From positions 806,001-870,000 of the forward strand of contig NZ_AP028908.1 in assembly GCF_037076465.1 (NCBI RefSeq): a stretch of 64,000 bases of DNA. The letters run 5' to 3'. Numbering within the stretch: the stretch's first letter is position 1; every line of letters starts with the position of its first letter. Shown in pieces: positions 28,082-37,764 of this stretch. The notes beneath the pieces were generated by a model. The model saw only the letters and a list, made by a program, of their open reading frames with translations, did no database searches and was not told the DNA's origin. This stretch comes from Pectobacterium araliae. Lineage in GTDB: Bacteria; Pseudomonadota; Gammaproteobacteria; Enterobacterales; Enterobacteriaceae. A program made the position numbers and the translations under genes.

Positions 28082-29158
28082 TTACGAACGGTTGGCGTTG
28101 GCCTCTGCCGTCGTCGTTTGTGACTCAACTGGTGCGGCATTTTGATCCGCATTAAGGCTATCTTGCTGCTGTGCTTCTGGAGCGATTGGCGCAGCAACCG
28201 ATTCAATGGGAATCGCAGGCGTGGCTTGTTCGATCAAACCATTGATTTTGGTTGGCATACCAGAACGTCTCTGGATTGCCTGATCCACTTCGCTGGTGTT
28301 CACGCTAGCATCAGCCAGAACTTTGCTCACTTTTGGCGTCATGCTGATTGGTGCCGGAGAAGCAGAATGGAATTCTTCTACCGTGCGGGACAGTGGGTTG
28401 TGAACTTCGACATAACGTGAACCATCAGGCTCAACGGTGGCTTTCACGGGTTCATTGATGAACTGAACGCGTGTACCCACTGGAACGGTGTTGAACAGAT
28501 ATTTAATATCGTCTGCACGCAGACGAACACAGCCGTGGCTGACGCGCAGGCCAATACCGAAATTGGCGTTGGTGCCGTGGATGGCGTACAGGTTGCCGAT
28601 GTACAGCGCATACAGTCCCATTGGGTTATCTGGGCCTGCGGGGAAGACTTTTTGCAGTGTTTCACCGCGTGCCGCATATTCTGCGTGCATCTTGGCGGTT
28701 GGCGTCCAGGTCGGGCCTGCTTTCTTGCGCTGAACGGAGGTTGTCCAGTTAATCGGCGTATCTTTACCTAACTCGCCAATACCGATTGGCAGCACGACCA
28801 CAGTCTTAGAGCCTTTCGGGTAGTAGTACAGACGCATTTCCGCGCTGTTGATGACAATGCCTTCACGCGGTGCATCTGGCAGAATTAACTGATGAGGAAT
28901 CACCATTTTGCTGCCAGGAACAGGCAGGTAGACGTCCGCATCTGGGTTAGCTTCCATCACGTTACTCAGCCCCATTTGGAACTGTGATGCAAAATGCTCC
29001 AACGGCTGCGTGCTATCTTCCGGTACGGTGATTTCGATATTCTCGCCTATCAATCGGCTGTTAGCCGCAGGCAGAGGATAAACAACGGCAAAAGCGGCCT
29101 GGCTAAATGCGGCAGCTGCAAGAACTAAAGTAAAGATCGCGCGAATACTCATTTTCAT
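28082..29158 (-). CDS. ldtB: L,D-transpeptidase LdtB (YbiS type)
   Basis: The periplasmic enzyme attaches Braun lipoprotein to the diaminopimelate of peptidoglycan. A signal peptide (1-24, ending AAFA) is followed by a short LysM-like region ([20 protein letters not shown]). The YkuD catalytic domain has [10 protein letters not shown] and the Cys motif SHGCVRL at about 215-225. The body is nearly identical to E. coli YbiS ([20 protein letters not shown]), which separates it from ErfK and YcfS. The C-terminal 50 residues are a Gln/Ala/Pro-rich extension missing from the 306-residue E. coli protein, making this one 358. Start and RBS are ordinary. Confidence 0.92.
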   Translation of the reverse strand: MKMSIRAIFTLVLAAAAFSQAAFAVVYPLPAANSRLIGENIEITVPEDSTQPLEHFASQFQMGLSNVMEANPDADVYLPVPGSKMVIPHQLILPDAPREGIVINSAEMRLYYYPKGSKTVVVLPIGIGELGKDTPINWTTSVQRKKAGPTWTPTAKMHAEYAARGETLQKVFPAGPDNPMGLYALYIGNLYAIHGTNANFGIGLRVSHGCVRLRADDIKYLFNTVPVGTRVQFINEPVKATVEPDGSRYVEVHNPLSRTVEEFHSASPAPISMTPKVSKVLADASVNTSEVDQAIQRRSGMPTKINGLIEQATPAIPIESVAAPIAPEAQQQDSLNADQNAAPVESQTTTAEANANRS

Positions 29159-29332
29159 TTCTTTATTTGAGTGATAAATGCGCCTCCGAACAGGGAGGCC
29201 GGGCTGCTAGGGTCGATAAAGACCGGATGCGCATTATATGTGCAGAATGGTCTTCTAGGGAAACAACATGTGTAACTAATCACACTTTTTGACGCGTCAT
29301 GAGAGATCCAGCTTATCCAGTATATCGCTGAC

Positions 29333-30130
29333 TCAGTTTTCTCCTTCCAGCATGGGTTTTTGAAAGCGTCGATTAGCGAGTACCGGAAGAACCTGACGGG
29401 CGTGTGCCAGCCGTTCTGGCTGAATATTGGCATAGATGAGTGCGGGGGTTTCCGGTGCCTGAACCACAACAACGCCTAAAGGATCGACGACCATACTGTT
29501 GCCGATATTCTTGACGCCGCATTCGCCAACGGCAACGAGATATGTGGTATTTTCCAGTGCTCTTGCGCGCACCAGTAGCTCCCAATGCGCTTCTTTCAAC
29601 GGCCCCTTAATCCAGGCGGAAGGGAGAACAAGTACATCTGCGCCGTCCAGTACCAGGCGGCGTGCAAACTCAGGGAAGCGAATGTCATAGCAGGTCATTA
29701 GCCCGACGTTCAGTCCGGCGATGGTCAACAGCGGTGGAACTTCTTCGCCGGGCAGAACGTTTTCCGACTCTTGTACGGAAAAGGCATCGTACAGATGCAG
29801 CTTCCGGTATTGCGCAATAATCTCACCGCTACGCAGTGCTAGCAGCGTATTCCAAACTTTCCCTTCGCCATTTGGAATATGCACACACAGCATGGTTGTC
29901 ATGTCATTGCCTTTGCTGGCCTCCAGCAGGTACGACACAAACGGGCCATCAAGCGGTTGAGCGGCGGTGAGCACCATATTGGGATTGGTGATATCGCGCG
30001 CCAGCACACCCTCAGGCAGCACCAGCAGATCGGCACCGTTTTGCTGTGCTGCCGACATAAACTCAGCGATTGTTGCGGCATTCTTCTGCCACTCGCGGTC
30101 AACGGCGAATTGTCCCAGCGCGACTTTCAT
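29333..30130 (-). CDS. ybeM: Nitrilase-family amidase, YbeM / deaminated glutathione amidase type
   Basis: The 265-residue cytoplasmic C-N hydrolase carries the full nitrilase triad: Glu in VLPEGV (about 42), Lys in QYRKLHLYD (about 111) and Cys in LMTCYDIRFPE (about 145). Similarity to the YbeM/Nit1 group suggests repair of deaminated glutathione, a by-product of transaminases. It starts 21 bases after the cytochrome b561 gene stop, so the two are probably co-transcribed. The assignment within the nitrilase family is by resemblance. Confidence 0.82.
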   Translation of the reverse strand: MKVALGQFAVDREWQKNAATIAEFMSAAQQNGADLLVLPEGVLARDITNPNMVLTAAQPLDGPFVSYLLEASKGNDMTTMLCVHIPNGEGKVWNTLLALRSGEIIAQYRKLHLYDAFSVQESENVLPGEEVPPLLTIAGLNVGLMTCYDIRFPEFARRLVLDGADVLVLPSAWIKGPLKEAHWELLVRARALENTTYLVAVGECGVKNIGNSMVVDPLGVVVVQAPETPALIYANIQPERLAHARQVLPVLANRRFQKPMLEGEN

Positions 30131-30151
30131 TTTTGCTCCTTGGCTGCCTGA

Positions 30152-30688
30152 TTAATCACGCTTGGCTGGCATCATACGCAGTAGCGTGTTGTCTTTCATA
30201 ACATAGTGGTGGAACAAGGCGGCTGCGGTATGCAGTGCAATGAGCCAGTACCCTAGCGGTGCCAGCGTTTCATGCCAGCCAATCAGCGTTTCGGCCAGTT
30301 CGAAATTCGGCGTACTTGACGTTGGCATACCGAGACCAAAAAGCATCCAGTCCCGGCCATTATAGTAGCGTGAAGCAACGCCTAAAATCGGCAGCGTGAT
30401 AAACAGGAGATAGATGATAGCGTGGGTGAGTGAACCCAGCGCACTCTGCAAACGGGATGGCGGTGGCGTAATCGCGGGGGCAGTGTGCTGATGGCGTAAC
30501 AACAGGCGAGCCAGCATCAGAACTAATATAGCTACACCACAGCTAAAATGCGTAACAATCATTACGGTGCGTAGCAACGAACCACGTTCAGCAAATCCAC
30601 GTAGCTCTATCGTAGCGTAAGTGATAGCAAGCAACATAAAAACCAGCCAGTGCAGTGCAATCTGTGAGGGGGCGAACTTTCCTTTCAT
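30152..30688 (-). CDS. cybB: Cytochrome b561 (CybB family)
   Basis: The 178-residue, four-helix inner-membrane dihaem protein oxidises quinol and passes electrons, for example to superoxide. Helices carry the haem-ligand histidines (IALHWLVFM near 10; VTHFSCGVAILVLML near 50; TLIGWHETLAPLGYWLIALH and AALFHHYVMKD near 135-165). I use the ATG at 30688 (MKGKFAPSQIALHW), with AGGAA seven bases upstream, because it gives the length of E. coli CybB (176). An in-frame ATG at 30724 would add 12 Arg-rich residues. It precedes ybeM by 21 bases. Confidence 0.88.
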   Translation of the reverse strand: MKGKFAPSQIALHWLVFMLLAITYATIELRGFAERGSLLRTVMIVTHFSCGVAILVLMLARLLLRHQHTAPAITPPPSRLQSALGSLTHAIIYLLFITLPILGVASRYYNGRDWMLFGLGMPTSSTPNFELAETLIGWHETLAPLGYWLIALHTAAALFHHYVMKDNTLLRMMPAKRD

Positions 30689-30895
30689 GTTTCTTCCTCT
30701 GCGTCTTTGAAGGTGTTTTGACACCGTAATGAGCGAATAATCTTATAAAATATAAGGTAACTCGTTTCTTGTCAGCCCCTCTTTATCCTGCCTGACAAAC
30801 TGGTTATCAGCGTTGGGTTCTTCGGTATTAACCCTTGTTGGATAGGGGGAACCCGAAACGGCCCGTAAGGGGGGCGGCCAGGAGTAGCACGCCAT

Positions 30896-30919
30896 AAAAA
30901 AACCGGCCGAAGCCGGTTT
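30896..30919 (-). terminator. Intrinsic terminator of nifJ
   Basis: Stem 30900-30907 with 30912-30919 (AAACCGGC/GCCGGTTT), loop of four bases, followed on the minus strand by a run of T (A-run 30896-30902 on the plus strand). It is placed 12 bases past the nifJ stop. Confidence 0.92.
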
Positions 30920-30930
30920 GGAGGGACAGG

Positions 30931-33900
30931 TTATTCCTGTGGGCTTTTATCTGCCTTGCCTGCCATCATGGTCAGGAAGTCAAAGCGGCGGCGCAGATCC
31001 AGTTCAGCCTCTTCATAGAGCTGTGCGGTTTCTTCCGGCATCATGCTATTCAAGCGGCGGAAGCGTTGCTCTTTCAACAGCGTTTCACTCAGGCTGCTGG
31101 ATGGCGGACGAGAATCTGTCACCAACGCGGCTTTACCTTCTTCGGCGCGGCGCGGATCGAAGCGATAGAGCGGCCAGAAGCCGGTTGCCGTCAACTGGCG
31201 CATCTGATCGTGGCTGAATGCCAGATCGTAGCCGTGTTCTTCACATGGGCTGTACGCGATAATCAGTGATGGACCCGGCCAGGCTTCGGCTTCCTGAATC
31301 GCTTTCACCGTTTGGTTCAACTGAGCACCCAGTGAGATCTGCGCAACGTATACGTGGCCGTACATCATGACGTTGATGCCCAGATCTTTACGCGCTTTAC
31401 GTTTCCCTTTCTCACCAAATTTAGTCACTGCGCCTAGCGGGGTGGCTTTGGACTGCTGGCCGCCAGTATTGGAGTAACACTGCGTATCCAGTACCAGCAC
31501 GTTGACGTTTTCACTCAGGCTCATCACGTGATCCAATCCGCCGTAGCCGATGTCATACGCCCAGCCGTCGCCCCCGATGAGCCAGATGGATTTATCGACA
31601 AAGTGGTCGGCTTCGCTCGCCAGCACGTTGGCATCGGTATCATTGATGGCTGCCAGTAACCCACGTAGCTGCGCAATTTGCTGACGGCGCAGATCGGGCG
31701 CGATAGACGCTTCCTGCAACGCGTTCACCAGATCCGGCGGCAGTTGCGGTGCCAGTTTATTGAGCAAGCGCACCGCACGCTGGCGATGTTGATCGACGCT
31801 CAAGCGGAAGCCCAGACCGAATTCGGCGTTATCCTCGAACAGCGAGTTAGCCCAGGCCGGGCCACGACCATTGGCATCGGTCGTCCACGGAGTGGTGGGG
31901 AGATTACCGCCATAAATAGACGAACAACCTGTGGCATTCGCCACCAGTAGACGATCGCCATAGAGCTGCGTCAGCAGCTTGATGTACGGTGTTTCACCAC
32001 AGCCGGAACAGGCACCAGAGTACTCGAATAGCGGTGAAATCAACTGAGAGGTACGAATATCGATACGTTCCAGTGTGGACTTGTCGATCTCCGGCAATTG
32101 CAGGAAGAAATCAAAGTTCTCTTTTTCTGCCGTCAGATTATCAAGACGGGATTCCATATTGATGGCTTTGATTTCTGGGTTCTGACGGTCTTTGGCCGGA
32201 CAGACTTCTACACACAGATTACAACCGGTGCAGTCTTCTGGAGCGACCTGCAACACGTATTTCTGGCCGCGCATGTCGCGTGCTTTTACATCCAGCGATT
32301 GCAGTGAGGCTGGTGCATTTTCCATTGCGTCTGGCTGAACGACTTTGGCGCGGATAGCCGAGTGCGGGCAGGCGGCAACACAATGGTTACACTGCGTACA
32401 AAGCTGCGGCTGCCATAGCGGAATCTCTTCCGCGATATTGCGTTTTTCCCACTTGGTGGTGCCCGTCGGCCACGTGCCATCGGGTGGCAGGGCAGAAACG
32501 GGTAGCGTATCGCCTAGCCCAGCTAGCATCGCGGCTGTGACGGTCTTGACGAAATCGGGTGCGGCGTCGGACACCACTGGTGGGCGTTGCGGGCTGTCTG
32601 GGTTGACGGCTTCTCGCGGAACGTCTGCCAGTGCTTCCAGCGTGGCGCTTAGCGCCTGCCAGTTACGCTCAACCAACTCCTGACCTTTACTGCCGTAGCT
32701 CTTGGCGATGGCGGTGCGCAGTTTTTCTACCGCGACATCCGCTGGCAAAATCTGTGACAGGTGGAAGAACGCCATCTGCATAACGGTGTTAATACGCGCG
32801 CCCAGATGGCATTCGCGGGCAATCTTGGCTGCGTTGATGCAGTACACGCGGGCATTGCGCTGGTTAAGCCCCGCCTGCACTTCCTGTGGCAATCGGTGCC
32901 ACAGGTCGTCGCTGGTATACGGCGAGTTAATCAGGAAAATACCGCCGGGCTTCAGCCGTTCGACCATACTGTACTTGTCGATAAACTGCCACTGATGGCA
33001 GGCGACAAAATCGGCCTGATCGATCAGATAAGCTGAATTGATCGGATGCGGGCCAACACGCATGTGGGAAACGGTCAGGCTACCGGCTTTCTTCGAGTCA
33101 TAGACAAAGTAGCCCTGTACAAACATCGGCGTAGTTTCACCGACAATTTTGATTGCGTTCTTGGTCGCAGAAACGGTGCCGTCACTCCCCAAGCCGTAGA
33201 ACAGGGCTTCGAGTGACGCACTGCTTGGAAAGTGCTGTTCCGGCAGCGGCAGAGACAGGTTGGTGACATCGTCATAAATCCCGACAGTGAAGCGCGGTCG
33301 TGGGTTAGCAAGCGCTAACTCATTAAAGATGGCCTGTATGCACTGCGGGGTAAATTCTTTGGAAGACAGCCCGTAACGCCCGCCAATCACCCGTGGCATA
33401 AGTGAACGCTCACCAGCGGAGAACGCCTCGGCCAGCGCAGTCATCACATCGAGATATAGCGGTTCAGCCAGCGCACCCGGTTCTTTAGTACGGTCCAGCA
33501 CCGCGATGCTCTTCGCCGTTTGCGGAATGACGGCCAGCAGATGCTTGGCAGAGAACGGACGATACAGGCGGATTTTCACCACGCCGACTTTCTCGCCGCG
33601 CGTCAGCAGCGTATCGATCACTTCTTCGCAGGTGCCGACGCCGGAACCCATCAGGACGACGATTTTGGTCGCTTCCGGGTGGCCGTAGTATTCAAACGGC
33701 TGGTACTGGCGTCCTGTGGCTGCGGCGAAATCGTTCATCGCCTGCTCAACGTGCTCATAAGCTGCGTCATACCAGCGGTTGGTTGCTTCACGCGCCTGGA
33801 AGAAAGTATCTGGGTTAGATGCCGTACCACGAATCACCGGGCGTTCTGGTGTGAGTGCTCGCTCACGGTGTGCATCAATAGCCTGCTGTGGTAGAAGCTG

Positions 33901-34464
33901 GTGGATAACCTCATCACTCAGTGGCTCAATTTTATTAATTTCGTGTGAGGTACGGAAACCGTCGAAGAAATGGATAAACGGTAGGCGACTGTTCAAGCTG
34001 GCAATCTGTGAAATCAGCGCGAAATCCTGCGCTTCCTGCACATTGCTGGCGCACAGCATGGCGCAGCCCGTCTGGCGTACAGCCATGACGTCCGAATGAT
34101 CGCAAAAGATGGAAAGTGCATGCGTCGCGACCGTACGGGCAGCGACGTGCAGGACGAACGGCGTTAACTCACCAGCCAGCTTATACAGCGTGGGGATCAT
34201 CAGCAGCAGACCCTGCGATGAGGTAAACGTGGTAGCGAGTGTGCCCGTCTGCAATGCGCCGTGGACGGTAGCGATCGCACCGCCTTCCGATTGCATTTCA
34301 ACAACGCGGGGCGTGTCTCCCCATATGTTCAGCCCTCCGTCGCTCGACCAGGCGGCCGCGTGTTCAGCCATGCTGGAGCTGGGAGTGATGGGGTAGATGG
34401 CGATGACTTCATTGCTTCGCCACGCCACAGAGGCGACTGCGTTATTACCGTCGGTGGTGATCAT
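30931..34464 (-). CDS. nifJ: Pyruvate:flavodoxin/ferredoxin oxidoreductase
   Basis: The 1,177-residue cytoplasmic enzyme oxidises pyruvate to acetyl-CoA and CO2 and reduces flavodoxin or ferredoxin. Domains follow in the single-chain order. An N-terminal pyrimidine-binding domain (YPITPSSSMAEHAAAW) comes first. The gamma domain near 430-630 (TMFVQGYFVYDSKKAGSLTV) follows. The two-cluster ferredoxin domain is at about 690-770 (CTQCNHCVAACPHS and CTGCNLCVEVCPAKD). The thiamine-diphosphate domain (GDGWAYDIGYGGLDHV, DTQCYSNTGGQ) is last. A further cluster Cys set starts at CSGCGETPY. Length matches E. coli YdbK. It is monocistronic, and no nif genes lie nearby, so a role in flavodoxin reduction or stress is likelier than nitrogen fixation. 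Confidence 0.95.
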   Translation of the reverse strand: MITTDGNNAVASVAWRSNEVIAIYPITPSSSMAEHAAAWSSDGGLNIWGDTPRVVEMQSEGGAIATVHGALQTGTLATTFTSSQGLLLMIPTLYKLAGELTPFVLHVAARTVATHALSIFCDHSDVMAVRQTGCAMLCASNVQEAQDFALISQIASLNSRLPFIHFFDGFRTSHEINKIEPLSDEVIHQLLPQQAIDAHRERALTPERPVIRGTASNPDTFFQAREATNRWYDAAYEHVEQAMNDFAAATGRQYQPFEYYGHPEATKIVVLMGSGVGTCEEVIDTLLTRGEKVGVVKIRLYRPFSAKHLLAVIPQTAKSIAVLDRTKEPGALAEPLYLDVMTALAEAFSAGERSLMPRVIGGRYGLSSKEFTPQCIQAIFNELALANPRPRFTVGIYDDVTNLSLPLPEQHFPSSASLEALFYGLGSDGTVSATKNAIKIVGETTPMFVQGYFVYDSKKAGSLTVSHMRVGPHPINSAYLIDQADFVACHQWQFIDKYSMVERLKPGGIFLINSPYTSDDLWHRLPQEVQAGLNQRNARVYCINAAKIARECHLGARINTVMQMAFFHLSQILPADVAVEKLRTAIAKSYGSKGQELVERNWQALSATLEALADVPREAVNPDSPQRPPVVSDAAPDFVKTVTAAMLAGLGDTLPVSALPPDGTWPTGTTKWEKRNIAEEIPLWQPQLCTQCNHCVAACPHSAIRAKVVQPDAMENAPASLQSLDVKARDMRGQKYVLQVAPEDCTGCNLCVEVCPAKDRQNPEIKAINMESRLDNLTAEKENFDFFLQLPEIDKSTLERIDIRTSQLISPLFEYSGACSGCGETPYIKLLTQLYGDRLLVANATGCSSIYGGNLPTTPWTTDANGRGPAWANSLFEDNAEFGLGFRLSVDQHRQRAVRLLNKLAPQLPPDLVNALQEASIAPDLRRQQIAQLRGLLAAINDTDANVLASEADHFVDKSIWLIGGDGWAYDIGYGGLDHVMSLSENVNVLVLDTQCYSNTGGQQSKATPLGAVTKFGEKGKRKARKDLGINVMMYGHVYVAQISLGAQLNQTVKAIQEAEAWPGPSLIIAYSPCEEHGYDLAFSHDQMRQLTATGFWPLYRFDPRRAEEGKAALVTDSRPPSSSLSETLLKEQRFRRLNSMMPEETAQLYEEAELDLRRRFDFLTMMAGKADKSPQE

Positions 34465-34858
34465 GACTTATAGCCTTTTTGCTCACTAAACCCTTTATTT
34501 TACATGGTCTTTTCAGGCGATGAAAATGACTGGGCATAAAAGAAAATACGATTTTTATCGGCGGATTATCGCATTTCAGGAAAAAAGAGGGTGGAACGAT
34601 GTGTGCGGAGTTGTATCAAACTGTGTTTTATCCCCGTCATACTTCAAGCGATCTTTCTACGTGTGGCTTTCGTATGAGGGAGAGCCTGCGTTTCCTAAAA
34701 TTGGGCATATTATACACCGCTGAGCGGGTTGATGTCTTTTTGTACCTATTGAAGGGGGAACCGCCGTATGATTTTGTTTGCTCATTACTGCCATGACAGG
34801 TAGCGTTCTTATACTAAAATAACATCTGGAATCAATGAATGTATGAAGGAACCGAACG
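34465..34858. other. Intergenic region between nifJ and an orphan gene
   Basis: No gene is visible in 394 bases. Short frames here (34520-34723, 34599-34796) have no recognisable product. A segment near 34631-34650 (ccccgtcatacttcaagc) resembles one end of a dispersed palindromic repeat I recall from related genomes. The nifJ promoter must lie at the left side. Confidence 0.35.
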
Positions 34859-35284
34859 ATGGCAAATGATGAAATAAAAAATAAACTGGTTTCCGTACTG
34901 GCTTCACAACAGGCGCAGGGAAAAACGCCAGAACAGGCCGTCGAACACATCCTTAAGGCATTGGGGGGAAGAGCGGGTGATGTGTCCCGTATTTCGGTTT
35001 TGACGTCGACATTAATTGCCGATGTGCTTTATACCGTGTATCAGGAGGCGACCACACATCAGCAGATTGCGGTAATTTTACGCAAGTTGTGTTACGCCGC
35101 TCGCGACATTGCCGTGGCATCACACGGCATCTATCCGCAGCTAACCGTTCAGGAAATTGGCCAGCTTTTGCAGAGCCCAGAGATTTATCCGACGATCGAT
35201 CGCACCGCATTGCTTGATGCGCTGACCTACGCGAACTTTTCCAAAGTGGAAAGTGAGCAGGCTGCGGATAATCTCGGTGTTTAA
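34859..35284 (+). CDS. Conserved-looking hypothetical protein, unknown function
   Basis: The 141-residue soluble protein starts at an ATG after a good ribosome site (gaaggaaccgaacg). It looks all-helical: the N-terminal half is Gln/Ala-rich (VSVLASQQAQGKTPEQAVEH), followed by hydrophobic helices (SVLTSTLIADVLYTVYQEAT). I do not recognise a family. Codon use resembles that of neighbouring core genes, so it is probably real. It is monocistronic, and a partly paired hairpin (35319-35350) follows the stop. Confidence 0.65.
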   Translation: MANDEIKNKLVSVLASQQAQGKTPEQAVEHILKALGGRAGDVSRISVLTSTLIADVLYTVYQEATTHQQIAVILRKLCYAARDIAVASHGIYPQLTVQEIGQLLQSPEIYPTIDRTALLDALTYANFSKVESEQAADNLGV

Positions 35285-35499
35285 AAGAAAAAAACAGCCA
35301 GATTGATAACCTTCCTATCGCCACTCTCGTGCTATTGAGTGAGAGCGGCGAGCTTGACATTCTCAACCTAACGTATTTCCTCCTTCTCTCTATGACTGAA
35401 GTCGTCATGTCGTTGTGTAACTGATTTTAAATCCGGTAGCATGGCAAGCTTTGGTTATTGTTGGCATTGGAAAAATTAGCACAGGAGAAGAGAGCCCTT

Positions 35500-35997
35500 A
35501 TGAATACTGCTTCTATAAATATTGTCATCCGCCCCGCCCAGAAATCAGATGCGAGCGTGATTCTGGATTTAATTATTGAACTGGCCGTGTACGAGAAGGC
35601 ACGCCACGAAGTATTAGCCTCGCTTGAGGATATTGAGAACTCGTTATTTGGTGAGGGGGCGACGGCTGAAACGCTGATCGGTGAGATTGATGGCAAGCCC
35701 GTCGGCTATGCGATTTTCTTCATGAGCTATTCAACCTGGCTGGGGAAATATGGCATCTATCTGGAAGATCTCTACATCGCGCAGGCGTATCGTAATGCAG
35801 GCGCGGGCAAAGCGCTGCTGAAACAGGTTGCATATCTCGCGCAGGAAAGGCAGTGCGGACGGCTGGAATGGAGTGTGCTGGACTGGAACCAACCCGCGAT
35901 CGATTTCTATAAAAGCATTGGCGCGAAGCCGCAGGATGAGTGGGTTCGCTATCGGCTGGATGAGAAGGGTATTGCCGATTTTGTCACGGCATCGTAA
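35500..35997 (+). CDS. GNAT-family N-acetyltransferase (polyamine/thialysine acetyltransferase-like)
   Basis: The 165-residue acetyl-CoA-dependent transferase carries the GNAT core. Motif A is LEDLYIAQAYRNAGAGKALL (about 86-105, with the R/Q-x-x-G-x-G/A pyrophosphate loop), and motif B is WSVLDWNQPAIDFYKSIGAK. The N-terminal RPAQKSDASVILDLIIELAV, then YEKARHEV, resembles spermidine/spermine acetyltransferase and thialysine acetyltransferase proteins, so a diamine or amino-acid side chain is a plausible substrate. I start at the ATG at 35500 (MNTASINIVIRP), since the upstream alternative at 35458 adds 14 residues outside the fold. It is monocistronic and converges on the LysE-type gene. Confidence 0.85.
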   Translation: MNTASINIVIRPAQKSDASVILDLIIELAVYEKARHEVLASLEDIENSLFGEGATAETLIGEIDGKPVGYAIFFMSYSTWLGKYGIYLEDLYIAQAYRNAGAGKALLKQVAYLAQERQCGRLEWSVLDWNQPAIDFYKSIGAKPQDEWVRYRLDEKGIADFVTAS

Positions 35998-36042
35998 AAA
36001 CCGTTGCTCCTGTTGGCCTGAAGGCGGCAGGAGCCATGTTTC

Positions 36043-36669
36043 TTAACGCGTCGACGCTGCCAGTGTGGTGCCTGCCAGAATAAAGATCCCACCCGTTGAG
36101 CGGTTGAACAGCTTGATGCGGCGTTGATTGGAAAACAGGCCTGATAAACGGCGGCCAGTGCAGGCATAGATAAACATGATGCTGAAATCGAAGAAAGCCC
36201 AGGTCACCGCCAGAATGATGAGCTGTAAGGCGTGCGGGGCGCCAGTATCGATAAAATTTGGGAACAGAGCAGCGAAAAACAGCAGATCTTTAGGATTGCT
36301 GATCCCAACCAGAAAGCCCTTTCGGTATAGCGAAAACCAGCCTGGAGCCCCTGTTTCCTGCACATCCTGCTCCGCGGTGGTCATATCTTTGGAACGCCAT
36401 GATGCGATACCTAACCAGATGAGATAAACCGCACCAATAATTTTTAATACGATAAATGCGGCAGTTGACGCGGCGAGGATGGCACCTAGCCCCAATGCTG
36501 AACAGGACATTAATATCATTGCCGCGCTGACGCCGCCGAGCACGGTGGCCGTTGCGCGTGAAGCGCCGTAGCGTAAACCGTGGGACATGCTTATGAGGGC
36601 AGAGGGGCCCGGAATGGCAATCAGGGCGATGATGATACCTGTATAAGCCAGCCAGAGGTGAAGGCTCAT
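36043..36669 (-). CDS. LysE/RhtB-family amino-acid exporter
   Basis: The 208-residue inner-membrane exporter has six hydrophobic helices and the family signature near its start: IAIPGPSALISMSHGLRYGA (about 18-37). Members expel lysine, threonine, homoserine, homoserine lactone or similar compounds; the substrate cannot be read here. Normal length for RhtB proteins. The internal loop (WRSKDMTTAEQDVQETGAPG then WFSLYRKGF) is typical. It converges on the GNAT gene 45 bases away, and the start has an ordinary ribosome site (ggagaaatc). Confidence 0.88.
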   Translation of the reverse strand: MSLHLWLAYTGIIIALIAIPGPSALISMSHGLRYGASRATATVLGGVSAAMILMSCSALGLGAILAASTAAFIVLKIIGAVYLIWLGIASWRSKDMTTAEQDVQETGAPGWFSLYRKGFLVGISNPKDLLFFAALFPNFIDTGAPHALQLIILAVTWAFFDFSIMFIYACTGRRLSGLFSNQRRIKLFNRSTGGIFILAGTTLAASTR

Positions 36670-36871
36670 GATTTCTCCTGCGTGTCGTTCGTTGTGAAAG
36701 CGTGCTTGAGAGCGGCGATGTGATGCGAGATATATTCACATACATACCGCTATTTTCCAACGCGCGATAGTAACAGAAAAGGGGACTGACGGCGCCCCCC
36801 TTCTTATCAACATTCTGTTGCTAACGCAGGTGTGAGTGGAATATCACTCACTGCCAGGCTATGAGGAAACA

Positions 36872-37360
36872 TTAGTTCTTAAACACGACCTTTTGTTCAT
36901 AACCGTTTTCTTCGATCACACAGTACGTGGTTTCCGGTGGGGTCGCTATGATCGTATTCACTTTTGTCAGCGCACAACTTTCTTCATAGCTGACTTGATA
37001 TTGCAGTTGGTCAAAGAAATGTCGCAGCAGTGGCCTGATTTTCCCAATGACGAATGGATCAGTGCTTTTTATGTAAAAGGGGGCGATATCTAATTGCTCC
37101 GTCATTCCAACATGGAAATCGACAATGAAATAGGTGTCGGGGAGCGAAGCAGAACGGTACACCCAAATGTCACCCTGACCACAGACGACATCATCAAAAT
37201 AGTAATCGCACAGCGAGCACAGGTTCACATCAATATCTAACAAGGTTAGAACGTCCTGCATGATTGGGTTGGGAACAGCAATATCATCATTGTTTGGATA
37301 AATGACGAGAGCGCCAATACAAGTGCTAATTGAAAAAACGATTACGGGTATCGTCTGCAT
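36872..37360 (-). CDS. Hypothetical exported protein
   Basis: The 162-residue protein has an N-terminal hydrophobic segment (IPVIVFSISTCIGALVIYP) that could be a signal or anchor, then an acidic, Cys-containing body (LCSLCDYYFDDVVCGQGDIW). No family is recognised. The ribosome site (aggtaagaaa) is fair. Base composition is more AT-rich than that of the LysE-type gene before it, which may mark the start of acquired DNA. It diverges from the DUF1493-like gene 74 bases away. Confidence 0.6.
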   Translation of the reverse strand: MQTIPVIVFSISTCIGALVIYPNNDDIAVPNPIMQDVLTLLDIDVNLCSLCDYYFDDVVCGQGDIWVYRSASLPDTYFIVDFHVGMTEQLDIAPFYIKSTDPFVIGKIRPLLRHFFDQLQYQVSYEESCALTKVNTIIATPPETTYCVIEENGYEQKVVFKN

Positions 37361-37434
37361 TTTCTTACCTGATTAACGTGCTGGCGTATAATTAAAGACA
37401 AGCGATTTTCATCCTACAGTACATTCAAAATGAC

Positions 37435-37764
37435 ATGAGCGAAAAAAATACTGAAAGTGAGGTTATTCAATATCTCATGGAGCATTACCTTATTAGGACT
37501 CATTGGTTTAAATCTGGTATTCGGCAAGTCACTAAAGACTGGACATTGCAGGACGATTATCAGTTTCTGCCGGAAGATGCGCACGATTTTCTGCTTGATG
37601 TATTCGGACACTTTACTATCGATTATTCAAATTTTGAGGGAAGAAATTATTTTGCATACGAGTACCCAATCTGGCAAAAAAAACCACTACCGGAAGCGTT
37701 AAAACCGCTCACTGTAGGGATGATTATTGAGTCAGCTAAAGCAGGGAAGTGGTTATACGATTAG
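37435..37764 (+). CDS. DUF1493-like acyl-carrier-family-associated small protein
   Basis: The 109-residue acidic cytoplasmic protein reads like DUF1493: the pattern SLxxDFxFxxxDAxDFLLDVFxHF, then FDxxRYFxxE and a closing LTVGMIIESAKAGKWLYD are typical features, seen here as DDYQFLPEDAHDFLLDVFGH and the same ending. Members are often found in pairs or next to prophage-like DNA in Enterobacterales, and their function is not known. It diverges from the exported-protein gene and is the last gene before the mobile island. Confidence 0.65.
   Translation: MSEKNTESEVIQYLMEHYLIRTHWFKSGIRQVTKDWTLQDDYQFLPEDAHDFLLDVFGHFTIDYSNFEGRNYFAYEYPIWQKKPLPEALKPLTVGMIIESAKAGKWLYD

Noticed and set aside
27823..28206. 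127-codon minus-strand frame overlapping the end of ldtB
   Set aside because: Shadow frame of ldtB and its terminator; no coding features.
30931..34464. nifJ as a sign of nitrogen fixation
   Set aside because: No other nif genes are present; the gene is the common enterobacterial YdbK-type enzyme.
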